The notes below the pieces were generated by a model. The model saw only the letters and a program-made list of their open reading frames with translations, had not been told where the DNA came from and did no database searches. Position numbers and translations under genes: made by a program. A stretch of 64,000 nucleotides of DNA from UBA11051 sp964390495 (GTDB taxonomy: Bacteria > Armatimonadota > Zipacnadia > Zipacnadales > UBA11051): positions 1-64,000 of the forward strand of contig CAYMIN010000021.1 of the NCBI GenBank assembly GCA_964390495.1, written 5' to 3'. Shown piece by piece: positions 25,026 through 34,520 of the stretch (position 1 is the stretch's first letter; every line of letters begins with the position of its first letter).

Positions 25026-26489
25026 ATGTCTAAGCAGGCATCTGCAGGCGATGCGGCTACCCGGCCGCATCGCCTTATCTTGACCGCTTGCCGCCCGGCT
25101 TGGCTGGGGCTGCTGCTGGCCCTGCTGGCCGGGATTGCCCCGCTGTGGGCCGACAGTCCCGCCGATCTCTTCTGGCACATGGACACTTTCTCCCTGGCCG
25201 AGGGCGGCGCCGACATCCCCGGCCAAATCACCGGCCGGCCCCAGGTGCAGCGCCCCACCAGCCTCGCTATCAGCAAGCGCCCGCGGGTGCGCTGGAGCCA
25301 GTCGCAGCAAACGCCCCTGGCTCTGGAGCGCGCCGGCGTCGCCATCGGTAAATGGGAGACCGACATCCTGCGCCAGGAGTGTCTCGTGCCCCTAGGCCAC
25401 AGCGACGAGCCGAGCCGCTGGACGATCGGTCTGGAGAACCGCCGCATTGAGGACACGATCTGGTACGCCCGCGGGCAGGATGACTACCGCGTCGCCCTGA
25501 CCAACCGCCGCCGCATGATCGGGGTCGCCTATCAGCCGAATCCGGAGTGGGTCATAGGCGGGCTTTACGGCTGGGGCGATAATGATGCTGTTGGCGGCGG
25601 CGCCAGCCTGGCCGATCATCTGGACCTCCCCGCCGGCAGCGATGACTGGCCCCGGCTCGGCTCCGATGTCGCGGAGTACACGCTGGGGGTCAGCCGCAGC
25701 CACGGCCGCTGGGAAGGCGGCCTGCAGCATACCTGGGGCGACCCCCACCAGACCCTCCGCGTAACCCGCGCCACCTACCACTATACCGCCCCCATGGCCA
25801 GTGATACGCACCGCACCGAAGCCTATCTTGCCTACCACAAGGGCGCCGAGACTTTCTTCGCCAGCGGCTGGGACTACCGCAGCCACGGCGCGGGGACGAT
25901 TCTGCTGGGCGCTATGGGGCGCGGCGATACCCGGCTCAATTTTGAGGATAGCTCCGTGGCGATCGGCTGGCGCAAGAGTCGCGGGCGTCGCACCCAGCAA
26001 CTGGTCCTGGACTGGCGCGGCACCGAACTCGATACCTACAATCAGGGCTATGCCGGCCTGCTGCCGGGCATCTCGGCTGACGTCTATGCTCTGCGCGGCA
26101 GCGCCGACATTTCCACCTTCAGTTTGCGCTACGGGCGGCAGGCTCCGGTCGCCGACCACTGGACGCTGCTGAGCGGCCTGGCGTGGAGCTACAACACCAC
26201 CGATGCCGATATCCGCTTGCGCCGCGCCGGAGGCATCGGTCAGAATCCCGAGACTATCGGCGAATACAAGGTGGACGGCGGCCTGCTGCGGATGTTGTCG
26301 CTCTCGCTGGGGGTCATGTATGAATCTGAGCGGTGGCGGGCGGCGTTCACCTACACTGCGGGTTATGCCACCGCCAGCGAGGCCTTCCGGCTCCACAAGC
26401 CCGAAGAAGGGCCGCCGGGCCCGCCGACACCCGGTACCGCACTGAAGACGGATTACTTCATGGCGCTTTCCTCGGAGTACTACTTCTAG
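25026..26489 (+). CDS. Predicted outer-membrane beta-barrel protein
   Basis: A 487-residue protein. I chose ATG 25026, which gives a signal peptide with a hydrophobic core (LGLLLALLAGIAPLWA) and a cleavage site at LWA-DS. The mature part is rich in alternating aromatic strands (YRVALTNRRRMIGVAYQPNP, WVIGGLYGWGDND, GRWEGGLQHTWGD, RWRAAFTYTAGYATAS) and ends in SSEYYF. A terminal Phe and a Y-x-F-like last strand are typical of outer-membrane barrels assembled by BamA, and support a diderm cell. There is no clear ribosome binding site. Transport substrate unknown. Confidence 0.75.
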   Translation: MSKQASAGDAATRPHRLILTACRPAWLGLLLALLAGIAPLWADSPADLFWHMDTFSLAEGGADIPGQITGRPQVQRPTSLAISKRPRVRWSQSQQTPLALERAGVAIGKWETDILRQECLVPLGHSDEPSRWTIGLENRRIEDTIWYARGQDDYRVALTNRRRMIGVAYQPNPEWVIGGLYGWGDNDAVGGGASLADHLDLPAGSDDWPRLGSDVAEYTLGVSRSHGRWEGGLQHTWGDPHQTLRVTRATYHYTAPMASDTHRTEAYLAYHKGAETFFASGWDYRSHGAGTILLGAMGRGDTRLNFEDSSVAIGWRKSRGRRTQQLVLDWRGTELDTYNQGYAGLLPGISADVYALRGSADISTFSLRYGRQAPVADHWTLLSGLAWSYNTTDADIRLRRAGGIGQNPETIGEYKVDGGLLRMLSLSLGVMYESERWRAAFTYTAGYATASEAFRLHKPEEGPPGPPTPGTALKTDYFMALSSEYYF

Positions 26490-26559
26490 GGCTGCTGGTG
26501 TGCGTGCATCCCGTGCGCCTACTTTTCGGCGACCATTCCAGGGCGTGATCAATCACGCC

Positions 26560-26855
26560 CCTATGGACATCGCTGTTGTAGGGGCGCAGTTGGTCGCACC
26601 CGCTAGGTGCCTAACCCCCTTCCCGCACCCACTGCTGCGCAGCGGGTACCCGGAAGGGGGAATCAAAGGGGGATAGGTGGGTCCAGCTTCCAGCCCGAGG
26701 CCTTAGCCGTTGCCCCTCTCCCAGAGGGAGAGGGGTAGGGGGTGAGGCCACCGGCGGCAGGCAAGGGTGCCTGCCCCACGGGCTAGCTGTGTTGTAGGGC
26801 ACATGGCATGCGCCCCCACAATAGTCCTCGCGTAGCTCGGGCTTCCAGCCCGAGT
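26560..26855. repeat. Repeat mosaic (D, B, A, H, D, E)
   Basis: Contains a B element with nested palindrome at 26610-26675 and A at 26700-26745, plus D, H and E motifs. No gene is seen in 26490-26934. Confidence 0.8.
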
Positions 26856-26934
26856 CTCCGCTGGCGCAATCCGCCAGACACTCCGCCTGTAGCGACTGTC
26901 CCAACGCCTCACCGCTTGCTCGAACGCCCGCTTT

Positions 26935-28926
26935 GTGAAGGCCCCCGCTCAACCGTTGACGAAACTTCCTGGCGTGAAACCTCACCTGCGATCCGCTAGA
27001 GTGTTTGCAGCTCTCTTGGTAGGCCTGCTGGCGCTGTATGTGCTGATGGCCGCGCCCTGGCCACAGCTCGGCCCCGATGAGGCCGCCTGGGCCACCTCGG
27101 TGGTCAAGGTGCTCAAGGGCAAGGTACTGGGCCGCGAGGCGATGCTGGCCAAGGGGCCGTACCTGGTCGCCTGGCACCTGCTGGCGTATCTGGCGAGCGG
27201 GCCGAATGTCATGGCCCTGCATCTGCTGGGCGCGGCCTGGGCGCTGCTGACCGGCGTCGTGGTGTGCCTGGTGGCGTTGCGCTTGGCCGGTAGAATCGGC
27301 TGCCTGGCGACCGGCCTGTTGTATGTTGCGGCGCTGTCCGATCCGGCGCTGCGCACCAATGTCTATGCCGAGATCATCATGGCTCTGCCGCTGGCGCTGG
27401 GGATGGTTGCCTTAGCGGTCGGGCTGAGCCGGGGCAATCTGGCGCTGGTGGCTGCGGCGGGATGCTGCGCCGGGCTGGCGGTGCTCACCAAGCAGACGGC
27501 GGTCTTCTATGCTCTGGCGATGGCGGCGGTGGTGCTCGCGTACCGGCGCGCCCCCGTCAGCGCCGAGTGGGGGAGAGGCCGGGGTCTTGGGCAGGGCCTG
27601 GCCGCACTGCTAGCAGGCGGTCTGCTGGCGGGTCTGCCGTGGCTGGTCTATCTATGGCACCACGGTGCCGGGGCCGGTTTCGCCGAGGGCCTCATCGGCG
27701 GCGGGCCGCAGTACCTGGCCGGCCTCAGCGCCGGGCAACTGCTGCAGAATCTGGCCTGGTCGGTCGTCCACGTGCTGCCGCGCTACACGATTGTGCTGGT
27801 GGTTTCGCTGGCCGGCCTGACATACCTCAGCAAGCAGAGGGCGAGGGTGCGCAAACAATTGTCGCGTAGGTCGGGCTTTCCAGCCCGACAGCCGTTGTCC
27901 AGAGGGATGGTAGATGCTGGACGGGCTGGAAAGCCCGTCCTACGCCGAAGTTTGCTATTGCGGGCGCGGTCGGCAGCCGCTAGGACAGAGGCGGTGTGGT
28001 ATCTGGTCATCGGGGCCTGGTATGTGGCGGCGGTGATGGCGGTGGCGGTGACCGGACGGTTCGCGGCGCACTATTTCAGCCAGCTCTTCCCGCCGGCGGC
28101 GCTCCTGGGCGGCCTCTGGCTCGCCCACAAGCTGCGCGAGACGGCAGCAAGGCCTAACCCCCTAGCCTTCTTCCCTGGTAGGGAAGGGGGGACGGGGGAT
28201 AGGTGCAAGCTCAACCTCGGCGCTCTAATTGTCGCCGCCCAGTTGCTGGTGCTGATACCGGTGGGGGCGATGAATCTGGGCCACTGGCGCGAGGCCCTGG
28301 TGGTGACGGCGGCGGGATCACCCTGGCGGCAGGTGGGGGAGTACCTCCGCGAGCACACCGACCCGCAGGACACGGTCTTCGTCTGGGGCGACCAGACCGA
28401 GGTGCTCTACTGGGCCGGTCGCGAGCTGGCCTGCGACGACCCCTGGATAACGCTGGGACTTCTGGGTTTCGCCCACCAGGGGCCGCTTTTCGCCACCCGC
28501 GTCAGGCCGGCGCCGGACTGGCAGGGCCTGCGCGAGCAGCTCGACCGCTGGCAGCCGGCGTATGTGGTGGTGGCACCGGTGATCCAGACGGTCGCGCCGC
28601 CCGAGGGCCTGCGCTTCGGGCCGGAGCAGTTGCCGGAATTGAGCAGTATCCTCGAGAGCGGCTACGATCACGAGACGACGGTTGCCGGCTATCAGCTTTA
28701 TGTACGGCGCGCGCCGGGGGAAACCTTTTTGGAAAAAGGTTTCCCCCGGTCCCCCTTCCAAAAACTTTCGGAGGTAACAATGCCGTTGTCGGGGCGCAGG
28801 GCATGGGCCCGCAGAACACACAACGATCCTCGCATGGGTCGGGCTTCCTGCGCCGACCTATCCCCCTTTGATTCCCCCTTCCGGGTACCCGCTGCGCAGC
28901 AGTGGGTGCGGGAAGGGGGGGGGTAG
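26935..28926 (+). CDS. GT39/ArnT-like membrane glycosyltransferase with in-frame repeats
   Basis: Polytopic membrane glycosyltransferase of the dolichyl-phosphate-mannose/ArnT type. It has the first-loop acidic motif LGPDEAAWA, a TKQTAVFYALA helix and about 10 hydrophobic helices. Two palindromic repeats lie in frame inside the protein: a family E pair at about residues 306-340 (SRRSGFPARQPLSRGM) and a family B copy at 405-423 (RPNPLAFFPGREGG). Beyond YVRRA the last 70 or so residues are again repeat sequence, so the native protein probably ended there. The frame starts at GTG 26935 with no clear ribosome binding site. Lipid-linked sugars would be donors, the acceptor unknown. Confidence 0.75.
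   Translation: MKAPAQPLTKLPGVKPHLRSARVFAALLVGLLALYVLMAAPWPQLGPDEAAWATSVVKVLKGKVLGREAMLAKGPYLVAWHLLAYLASGPNVMALHLLGAAWALLTGVVVCLVALRLAGRIGCLATGLLYVAALSDPALRTNVYAEIIMALPLALGMVALAVGLSRGNLALVAAAGCCAGLAVLTKQTAVFYALAMAAVVLAYRRAPVSAEWGRGRGLGQGLAALLAGGLLAGLPWLVYLWHHGAGAGFAEGLIGGGPQYLAGLSAGQLLQNLAWSVVHVLPRYTIVLVVSLAGLTYLSKQRARVRKQLSRRSGFPARQPLSRGMVDAGRAGKPVLRRSLLLRARSAAARTEAVWYLVIGAWYVAAVMAVAVTGRFAAHYFSQLFPPAALLGGLWLAHKLRETAARPNPLAFFPGREGGTGDRCKLNLGALIVAAQLLVLIPVGAMNLGHWREALVVTAAGSPWRQVGEYLREHTDPQDTVFVWGDQTEVLYWAGRELACDDPWITLGLLGFAHQGPLFATRVRPAPDWQGLREQLDRWQPAYVVVAPVIQTVAPPEGLRFGPEQLPELSSILESGYDHETTVAGYQLYVRRAPGETFLEKGFPRSPFQKLSEVTMPLSGRRAWARRTHNDPRMGRASCADLSPFDSPFRVPAAQQWVREGGG
27858..27948. repeat. 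In-frame family E inverted pair
   Basis: TCGGGCTTTCCAGCCCGA and its inverse CGGGCTGGAAAGCCCG flank about 25 bp. The whole keeps the reading frame of the glycosyltransferase. Confidence 0.8.
28150..28206. repeat. In-frame family B copy
   Basis: CCTAACCCCCTAGCC...GGGAAGG...GGGGATAGG read as PNPLAFFPGREGGTGDR. Deletions in the 3' part bypass the stop seen in intact copies. Confidence 0.85.
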
Positions 28927-28985
28927 GGGGTTAGGCGCTCTTGCCGTTGCCGGTGTTCCCTCTCCCCATGCGAGAGGGCTAGGAT
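28716..28985. repeat. Repeat mosaic (C, D, E, B, A) forming the gene tail
   Basis: A family C hairpin GGGGGAAACCTTTTTGG... starts in frame in the glycosyltransferase. D, E and a nested B element follow and supply its stop at 28926, and an A-type arm comes after. Confidence 0.75.
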
Positions 28986-29076
28986 AAAAGCCGGCTCTAG
29001 AATACGTGCCAAACGCACCGCCATCAAGGCGGACCGCTCGCTGTACTAAGCTGCAGCGAAGTTAGGGAGGTAGATT

Positions 29077-29313
29077 ATGGGTGCCGAGACTGTAGGAATG
29101 CTGTCCACACCGTTGATTCTGCTGCTGGTCGTGTGGAGCGGCGTGTGGAAGGGCATCGCGCTGTGGAAGGCGGCGCGGCGGGATCAGCTTGTCTGGTACA
29201 TTGTGCTGTTGGTACTCAACACGGCGGGGCTCCTGGAGATCATCTACATATTTGCGGTCGCCCCACGCCAGCGCGAGCTGGGGGAGCCGGCCGCACCCGC
29301 GCCGGAGAGCTGA
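29077..29313 (+). CDS. DUF5652-like small membrane protein
   Basis: A 78-residue protein with two hydrophobic helices. The sequence WSGVWKGIALWKAARRDQLV followed by WYIVLLVLNTAGLLEIIYIF matches the pattern of DUF5652, a small bacterial and archaeal membrane family of unknown role. The tail is Pro/Ala-rich. TTAGGGAGG precedes the ATG by 8 bp. It is flanked by repeats on both sides and looks like a stand-alone gene. Confidence 0.7.
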   Translation: MGAETVGMLSTPLILLLVVWSGVWKGIALWKAARRDQLVWYIVLLVLNTAGLLEIIYIFAVAPRQRELGEPAAPAPES

Positions 29314-29394
29314 ATGGCCGTGCCTTTCAGCGGCTAGGGGAGGGCGCGATAAATCACGTCCGCCGTAGCCTTACCCATCCCCCTTCCCGCACAA

Positions 29395-29690
29395 CAATGC
29401 GCCCGTGGGGCAGGCACTCTTGCCTGCCGCCGTTGTCGTTGTTGCCTGTCACAAAGAGCCTCGCGTACCCGAGGGTTTCCCGCCCGCGGCATTTTGCTTT
29501 ATCCGATGTGTGATAATATCATCACAATTTGTGATAGGTAATCTCCGCCTGCGGGCGGCGATTACGGAAGCGTTGATCATACAGGCTCCCAGGGAGGTTG
29601 TGCCCACCGGCGGGGCGAAGGTGCCGGACGCGGGCTAGTTTCAGTCGCTGGGACAGGCGAGACGCCTGTCCTACCGGCGGCTGGGGCGCG
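29395..29690. repeat. Scattered H and G motifs; otherwise empty
   Basis: GTGGGGCAGGCACTCTTGCC at 29404 and GGACAGGCGAGACGCCTGTC near 29651. No gene in 29314-29747. Confidence 0.5.
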
Positions 29691-29747
29691 GATGCGACGA
29701 CCGCCGATGGGTCTAGCCCGCTAAACCGTCAACAGGGAGGGGCACAG

Positions 29748-30509
29748 ATGGCAAGCCCAGTAATTGCACTGCAGCTCTACACCGTCCGCGGGGCCATGGA
29801 GACGCCCGCGCAGGTGCCAGAAACTCTCAAAAAGGTGGCCGACATCGGCTACACTACGGTCGAGGCAGCCGGCCTCGCGGGCATGGCCCCGGCCGAGTTT
29901 TGCCAGGCCTGCGACGGCGCCGGCCTGCAGATCCTCAGCAACCACGCCTCCTGGCCGGAGTTGCGGGATAATCCCGCCGAGGCTATCGCGACTCTCAAGA
30001 CCCTCGGCGCTAAGCTGACGGCCAGCGGCTCGCCCGCCGAATACCACAGCGCCGACGGCTATGCCGAGTTCGCCCAGGAGACCAGCGCCATCGCCAGAGA
30101 GCTGGCCGCCGCCGGCATCACCTACATGTACCACAACCACGCCCACGAATACGCGCTCTTCGACGGCCGCACCGCCATGGAGATCATGGCCGAAGCCGGC
30201 GACCCGCAGTACTTCAAGTTCCAGCTTGATGTCCACTGGGTGCAGCGCGGCGGGGCCAGCCCGGTGGCGTGGATCAACCGGCTGGCCGACCGGATCGCGA
30301 CGCTGCACTGCAAGGACATGAGCGTGACTCCGCAGAGCGAGCCGCTGTTCGAGCCGGTGGGCGCCGGGAACCTCGACTGGCCGGGCATCATCGCGGCCGC
30401 CCGCGCCGTGGGGGTGGACTACTACATCGTCGAGCAGGACATCTGCCAGCTTGACTGCTTCCAAAGCGCCGCGATCAGCTATAACAACCTCAAAAGCTGG
30501 CTTGGTTAG
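29748..30509 (+). CDS. Sugar phosphate isomerase/epimerase-like protein (AP_endonuc_2 fold)
   Basis: A 253-residue TIM-barrel protein. IALQLYTVRGAMETPAQVPE, the GYTTVEAAGLAG motif, LQILSNHASW, TYMYHNHAHEY and FKFQLDVHWVQRGGASPV, then LHCKDMSV and YYIVEQD, carry the His, Glu and Asp metal ligands of the xylose-isomerase-like/AP endonuclease 2 family. I chose ATG 29748, with GGGAGGGG upstream, over earlier in-frame starts in repeat DNA. The family interconverts sugars or inositol derivatives. The substrate is not given by context (sulfatase-like genes lie downstream). A family C element begins 4 bp after the stop. Confidence 0.85.
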   Translation: MASPVIALQLYTVRGAMETPAQVPETLKKVADIGYTTVEAAGLAGMAPAEFCQACDGAGLQILSNHASWPELRDNPAEAIATLKTLGAKLTASGSPAEYHSADGYAEFAQETSAIARELAAAGITYMYHNHAHEYALFDGRTAMEIMAEAGDPQYFKFQLDVHWVQRGGASPVAWINRLADRIATLHCKDMSVTPQSEPLFEPVGAGNLDWPGIIAAARAVGVDYYIVEQDICQLDCFQSAAISYNNLKSWLG

Positions 30510-31080
30510 AGGCCTTGGGGGAGAACTTTTTGGAAAAAGTCCTCCTCACCCAGTCCTTGGGAGTGGGTACCCGCCCCTCGCAAAAACTTCTAGGCCGGGA
30601 CACTCATCCGCGCCGTCCGGATGCCATGCGCCCTACAACGGCGGGCCTCACCCTAGCCCTCTCCCGCAAGCGGGAGAGGGAACAACAGCAAACAGCGGCC
30701 TATCCCCCTTTGATTCCCCCTTCCGGGTACCCGCTGCGCAGCAGTGGGTGCGGGAAGGGGGCTAGGGGGTTAGGCAATTAGCGGGCGCGATCAATTGCGC
30801 CCTACAACGGCGGGCCTCACCCTAGCCCTCTCCCAGGGGGAGAGGGGACAACGGCAAGACGGCAACGGCCAAGACCACGGGCGGATGCCATGCGCCCCTA
30901 GACGACTGGGCGCGATGAATTGCGCCCTTACAACACCTTCCCAGGACGACAGGTATCCGCCTGACCTGAGCTTGCCGAAGGTTGCCTGTCGCGGCTTGGA
31001 CTAATGGCATCGAGAGGTCGCGCACCCCTATACCAATTCCCGCGTAGTTCGGGCTTCCAGCCCGAGGCTATCAGGCCACC
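30510..31080. repeat. Long repeat mosaic (C, A, B, D, A, D, G, E)
   Basis: A diverged C element at 30513-30600, A at 30640-30690, nested B at 30700-30775, A at 30812-30855, D arms, G with CTTGCCGAAGGTTGCCTGTC near 30970 and E at 31043. No gene is seen. Confidence 0.8.
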
Positions 31081-31168
31081 GGTTAAGCAGGAAACTGGCC
31101 CCCGATCCGGCTTCTGGAACAGTCTCTAGAGCGCATCATTCGGGAGGAAATGCAAAGAGGAGGGCCTC

Positions 31169-32524
31169 ATGAATATCATCGTGATCTGCCTCGATACGCT
31201 GCGCTGGGACCATTTGGGGTGCTACGGCAACCAGACGGTGCGGACGCCGGCGATTGACGCCTTGGCCTGCCGCGCCACCCGCTTTGAGGCCGCGTTCTGT
31301 GCCAGCTTCCCCACCATCCCGATGCGCACGGACGCCTTCACCGGCAATGCCAACTGGCCGATCTATGGCTGGAAGCCCCTCGGGAAAGAGGAGGTCACGG
31401 TCACGAGCTGCCTGAAACAGGCGGGCTATCACACGGCCTTCGTCCACGACACCTCCAACATGGTAGCGACCGGATTTGGGGAGGATTTCGAGGAGGATAT
31501 CTTCCTGGATGTGCCGGCGGGTTGGGAGGCGAATCAGGAAAAGGTAAAGCTGCCGGTGCCGCGCGAGAATATGCGGCAGAATGGCGGCGGCTTCATTCGC
31601 GACCGCGCCCGCACCATGCACTACCGGCACGAAACCGACTGGGCCGTGGCGCGGACGATGCTGGCCGCATCCGAGTGGCTGGAGGATAACTACACGCGGG
31701 AGCAGTTCTTTCTGTGGGTGGACAGCTTCGAGATTCACGAGGACTGGCGCGCGCCGGACTACTATACGGAGTACTACAGCCCCGCTTACCAGGGCCTGGA
31801 TTACTCCTACCCCAACTACGGCTATACCGATATATATCAGAAGCATGAGCTGGCCCGTCTGCAGGCCCGCTATGCGGCGGAAGTCAGCCTGACGGACCGC
31901 TGGGTCGGGCACCTGCTGCGGCAGATGGAGACGATGCGGCTGTTTGACAGCGCGCTGGTGGTGCTGCTCTCCGACCACGGAATGTACCTGGGCGAGCACC
32001 GGCGCATGGGCAAGCACTCGGTGAATCCACAGGACCCGTGGCCGCTGTACGATGAGGTGGCGCGGCTGCCGCTGCTGATCAGCCTGCCCGGCAACAAGAG
32101 GCCCAAGCGCACTAGGGCCCTGGTGCAGCCGGCCGACTTGATGCCGACGATGCTGGAGCTGGCAGGCGTGAAGAAATCAGACCGGCCGGAGATGTACGGC
32201 AGATCACTGCTGGAGGTGCTGAAGGCCAAGACCGACGAGCATCACGAGTATATCTTCAGCTCGTGCCACAGCGGCTCGGGGCCGGGGCGGATACAATACC
32301 TGCCGTCGTGCATCAACGTGAACTCGCGGCGGTGGAGTCTGTGCACCGGCCCGGCGGATATGTGGGAGCCGACACTGCACGACCGCCGCAAGGACCCACT
32401 GCAGCAGCGCAATGTGCTGAGCCAACACCCGCGGGTGGCTGGAAAACTGCAGGCGGCACTGCGGGAGTTCATGGCCTCGCGTGGCGCGGAGGAGTGGTAC
32501 ATAGAGGAGTTTACGGGTGTGTGA
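31169..32524 (+). CDS. Sulfatase-superfamily hydrolase with Thr at the nucleophile position
   Basis: A 451-residue paralogue of the 6958 gene. IIVICLDTLRWDHLGCYG is the metal-binding strand. The signature position reads T49-I-P-M-R53, again Thr in place of Cys/Ser, and LSDHGMYLGEHRRMG the second metal motif. The family is alkaline-phosphatase-like; a Thr nucleophile argues against classical formylglycine chemistry. It has GAGGAGGG before the ATG and no signal peptide. A URO-D-like gene starts 74 bp downstream and the two probably form an operon, a pairing repeated loosely around the window. Confidence 0.8.
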   Translation: MNIIVICLDTLRWDHLGCYGNQTVRTPAIDALACRATRFEAAFCASFPTIPMRTDAFTGNANWPIYGWKPLGKEEVTVTSCLKQAGYHTAFVHDTSNMVATGFGEDFEEDIFLDVPAGWEANQEKVKLPVPRENMRQNGGGFIRDRARTMHYRHETDWAVARTMLAASEWLEDNYTREQFFLWVDSFEIHEDWRAPDYYTEYYSPAYQGLDYSYPNYGYTDIYQKHELARLQARYAAEVSLTDRWVGHLLRQMETMRLFDSALVVLLSDHGMYLGEHRRMGKHSVNPQDPWPLYDEVARLPLLISLPGNKRPKRTRALVQPADLMPTMLELAGVKKSDRPEMYGRSLLEVLKAKTDEHHEYIFSSCHSGSGPGRIQYLPSCINVNSRRWSLCTGPADMWEPTLHDRRKDPLQQRNVLSQHPRVAGKLQAALREFMASRGAEEWYIEEFTGV

Positions 32525-32598
32525 GGGATGGGGCGAGTGGGGGAACCGAGGCGCACAAGGCAGAGGTTTCGCGCAGACCAGCCACCAAGGAAAAGCCG

Positions 32599-33693
32599 AT
32601 GAGCATTGACGGCCGGGAGATCGCGCTGGGGACGCTGCACCGCCAGGCGGTCCCGTATCCGTGCCTCAACTACTGCTGGATGACCAATAGCGCCTATATC
32701 AACCGGGTGGTGGGGCGGGACTACTGGTCGGACCGGGAGGCGGTGTTCGCGGAATGGGTGCGGCGCTGTGGCATCAACCTGGTGCCGCAGTGGTATCTGC
32801 CCAGCGAACAGCAGCAGCGGCTGGAGCAGTTGGAGCTAATGCACGAGGTCAACCGGCATGAGCAAGCCGGCTTCCATACGCCGGAGGATGTGGTGCGGGC
32901 CATCGCGCAGCTTCCCGACGACGAGGCGGTGGAGCGGGATTTCGACATCGAGGCCGCCGCCGCGCACTATGCCGCCGAGGTTAAGTCGCACCTGGAGCTG
33001 CTCGGGCCGGATTGCCTGGTGATCGCCGGCTTCGGGCAGGCCGACTTCATGGGCGGCTACACGCGCTGGGGATACGAGAACTACTTGGTGGCCGCCGGCC
33101 TGTACCCGGAGGCGATGCGGCGCTACTACCATTATTCGGCCCTGCGGGGACGGTTGCTGAATCAGGCGATCGCGCTGGCGTGTGAGAAGTATAACCTCGC
33201 GCCCTTCGTCTATAGCGGCCAGGACATCTGCACCGCCAAAGGGCCGATCATGTCGCCGCAGATGCTGCGCGAGCTGTACTTCCCGGAGCTGAAATGGTGC
33301 CTGGAGCCGCTGGTGCAAGCCGATGTCGGGATCATCTGGCACTGCGATGGCGACATCCGCCCGATCGTCGCAGACATCATGGACCTGGGCGTCATCGGGC
33401 TGCAGGGGTTTGAGGAGGAACACGGGCCGCGCTGGGAGGATATGGTGCAACTGCGGGACCATAGGGGAGAGCCGATTACGGTATGGGGCTGCGTGTCGGT
33501 GGTGAGCACCCTGCCTCACGGCACGCCGGCGGAGGTGCGGGCGGCAGTGGAGCGGTCGTTCGAGGTCGCCGGCCCGAATCGCGGGCATGTGCTGTCATCC
33601 ACCAGCAGCGTCATGCCGGAGGTGCCGCCGGAGAATATTGAGGCGCTCTTCGAGCACGGCAGGGCCTTCGGGGCTGAGTTCTTGGGAGGATAA
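32599..33693 (+). CDS. URO-D superfamily protein
   Basis: A 364-residue protein (ATG 32599, AAGGAAAAG upstream). It contains VYSGQDICTAKGPIMSPQML, then YFPELKWCLEPLVQADVGII and HCDGDIRPIVADIMDLGV, the His/Asp-Gly loop of URO-D-like proteins, and a C-terminal HVLSSTSSVMPEVPPENIEA. It is divergent from the 11905 protein, which has HSCG here (this one has HCDG). True porphyrin decarboxylation is unlikely; demethylation or methyl-transfer roles are proposed for such relatives. It lies directly downstream of the 31169 sulfatase-like gene. Confidence 0.75.
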   Translation: MSIDGREIALGTLHRQAVPYPCLNYCWMTNSAYINRVVGRDYWSDREAVFAEWVRRCGINLVPQWYLPSEQQQRLEQLELMHEVNRHEQAGFHTPEDVVRAIAQLPDDEAVERDFDIEAAAAHYAAEVKSHLELLGPDCLVIAGFGQADFMGGYTRWGYENYLVAAGLYPEAMRRYYHYSALRGRLLNQAIALACEKYNLAPFVYSGQDICTAKGPIMSPQMLRELYFPELKWCLEPLVQADVGIIWHCDGDIRPIVADIMDLGVIGLQGFEEEHGPRWEDMVQLRDHRGEPITVWGCVSVVSTLPHGTPAEVRAAVERSFEVAGPNRGHVLSSTSSVMPEVPPENIEALFEHGRAFGAEFLGG

Positions 33694-33696
33694 GAG

Positions 33697-33775
33697 GCTG
33701 CGGGCGCGATGAATTGCGCCCCTACAACGGCGGGCCTCACCCTAGCGCTCTCCCAGAGGGAGAGGGAACAACGGC
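33697..33775. repeat. Family D and A elements
   Basis: GGGCGCGATGAATTGCGCCC and a family A hairpin with loop AGAGG. Confidence 0.8.
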
Positions 33776-33877
33776 AGCGGGGCGGGCGCACCTACGCCTG
33801 TCGCTGCAACAACCGCACCCGCGCCGCTGCGCGACATCGGTCTTGCAAGATCGCTGCCTTTCTGCTAGATTACAGCC

Positions 33878-34366
33878 ATGACACTCGGGACGCGGATAGC
33901 CGACGCCAGGAGCGAGGCCGGGCTGACCCAACAGCAGCTCGCCGACGCCGTCGGCCGCAGCGTCCACGCCGTCCGCAAGTGGGAGCGGGACCAGAACCAG
34001 CCCTCCGTCGAGTTGCTGGAGAAGATCGCCGCAACCACCGGCGCGCCCCTGGCCTTCCTGCTGGGCTATGCGGAGGAAGAAGGCCTCAGCGAGGTGGAAA
34101 GGACGCGGGCGGCCCTGGTGCGACTGCAGCGGCGCATCGAAGACCTCGGGGAAGCCGGCGGCCCAGCCCCCAGCCACCCCGGAGTTGATGCCCTGGCCGA
34201 CAGCGAGCTGTTCCGGCGCGAATACCAGGTCAGCGATGAGGAGCTGTATATGCTGCGCAACTGCGTCATCAGCCGGCCTGATGGAACCCGCGTGGCGATT
34301 GACACGCTGCAGGGAGCCGTGGCCCTGCTGGAGGCGATCCGGCGGCTGGACACGGAGCGCCCCTGA
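33878..34366 (+). CDS. XRE-family HTH regulator with C-terminal extension
   Basis: A 162-residue protein. Residues 3-60 form an XRE (Cro/CI) helix-turn-helix, RIADARSEAGLTQQQLADAV and VHAVRKWERDQNQPSVELLE. The C-terminal half (ELFRREYQVSDEELYMLRNC ... AVALLEAIRRL) is helical and may dimerise. The start has no good ribosome binding site. Phage-type repressors have this layout, and a block of phage-like genes begins nearby on the other strand, so it may be linked to that element; this is inference. Confidence 0.8.
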   Translation: MTLGTRIADARSEAGLTQQQLADAVGRSVHAVRKWERDQNQPSVELLEKIAATTGAPLAFLLGYAEEEGLSEVERTRAALVRLQRRIEDLGEAGGPAPSHPGVDALADSELFRREYQVSDEELYMLRNCVISRPDGTRVAIDTLQGAVALLEAIRRLDTERP

Positions 34367-34370
34367 GGCA

Positions 34371-34500
34371 CGGCGGGCCTCACCCTAGCCCTCTCCCGCA
34401 AGCGGGAGAGGGAACAACGGCAGCGGGGCGGGCGCATGCCATGCGTTCCTATAATATAACAGCTTCCAGGACGACAGGCATCCGAGCCTGTCGCGACTTG
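34371..34500. repeat. Family A and G elements
   Basis: A hairpin with loop GCAAGC at 34380-34412, a D-type remnant and a GACAGGCATCCGAGCCTGTC palindrome at 34472-34491. Confidence 0.8.
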
Positions 34501-34520
34501 TACCAACGCTGCGACAGCGC

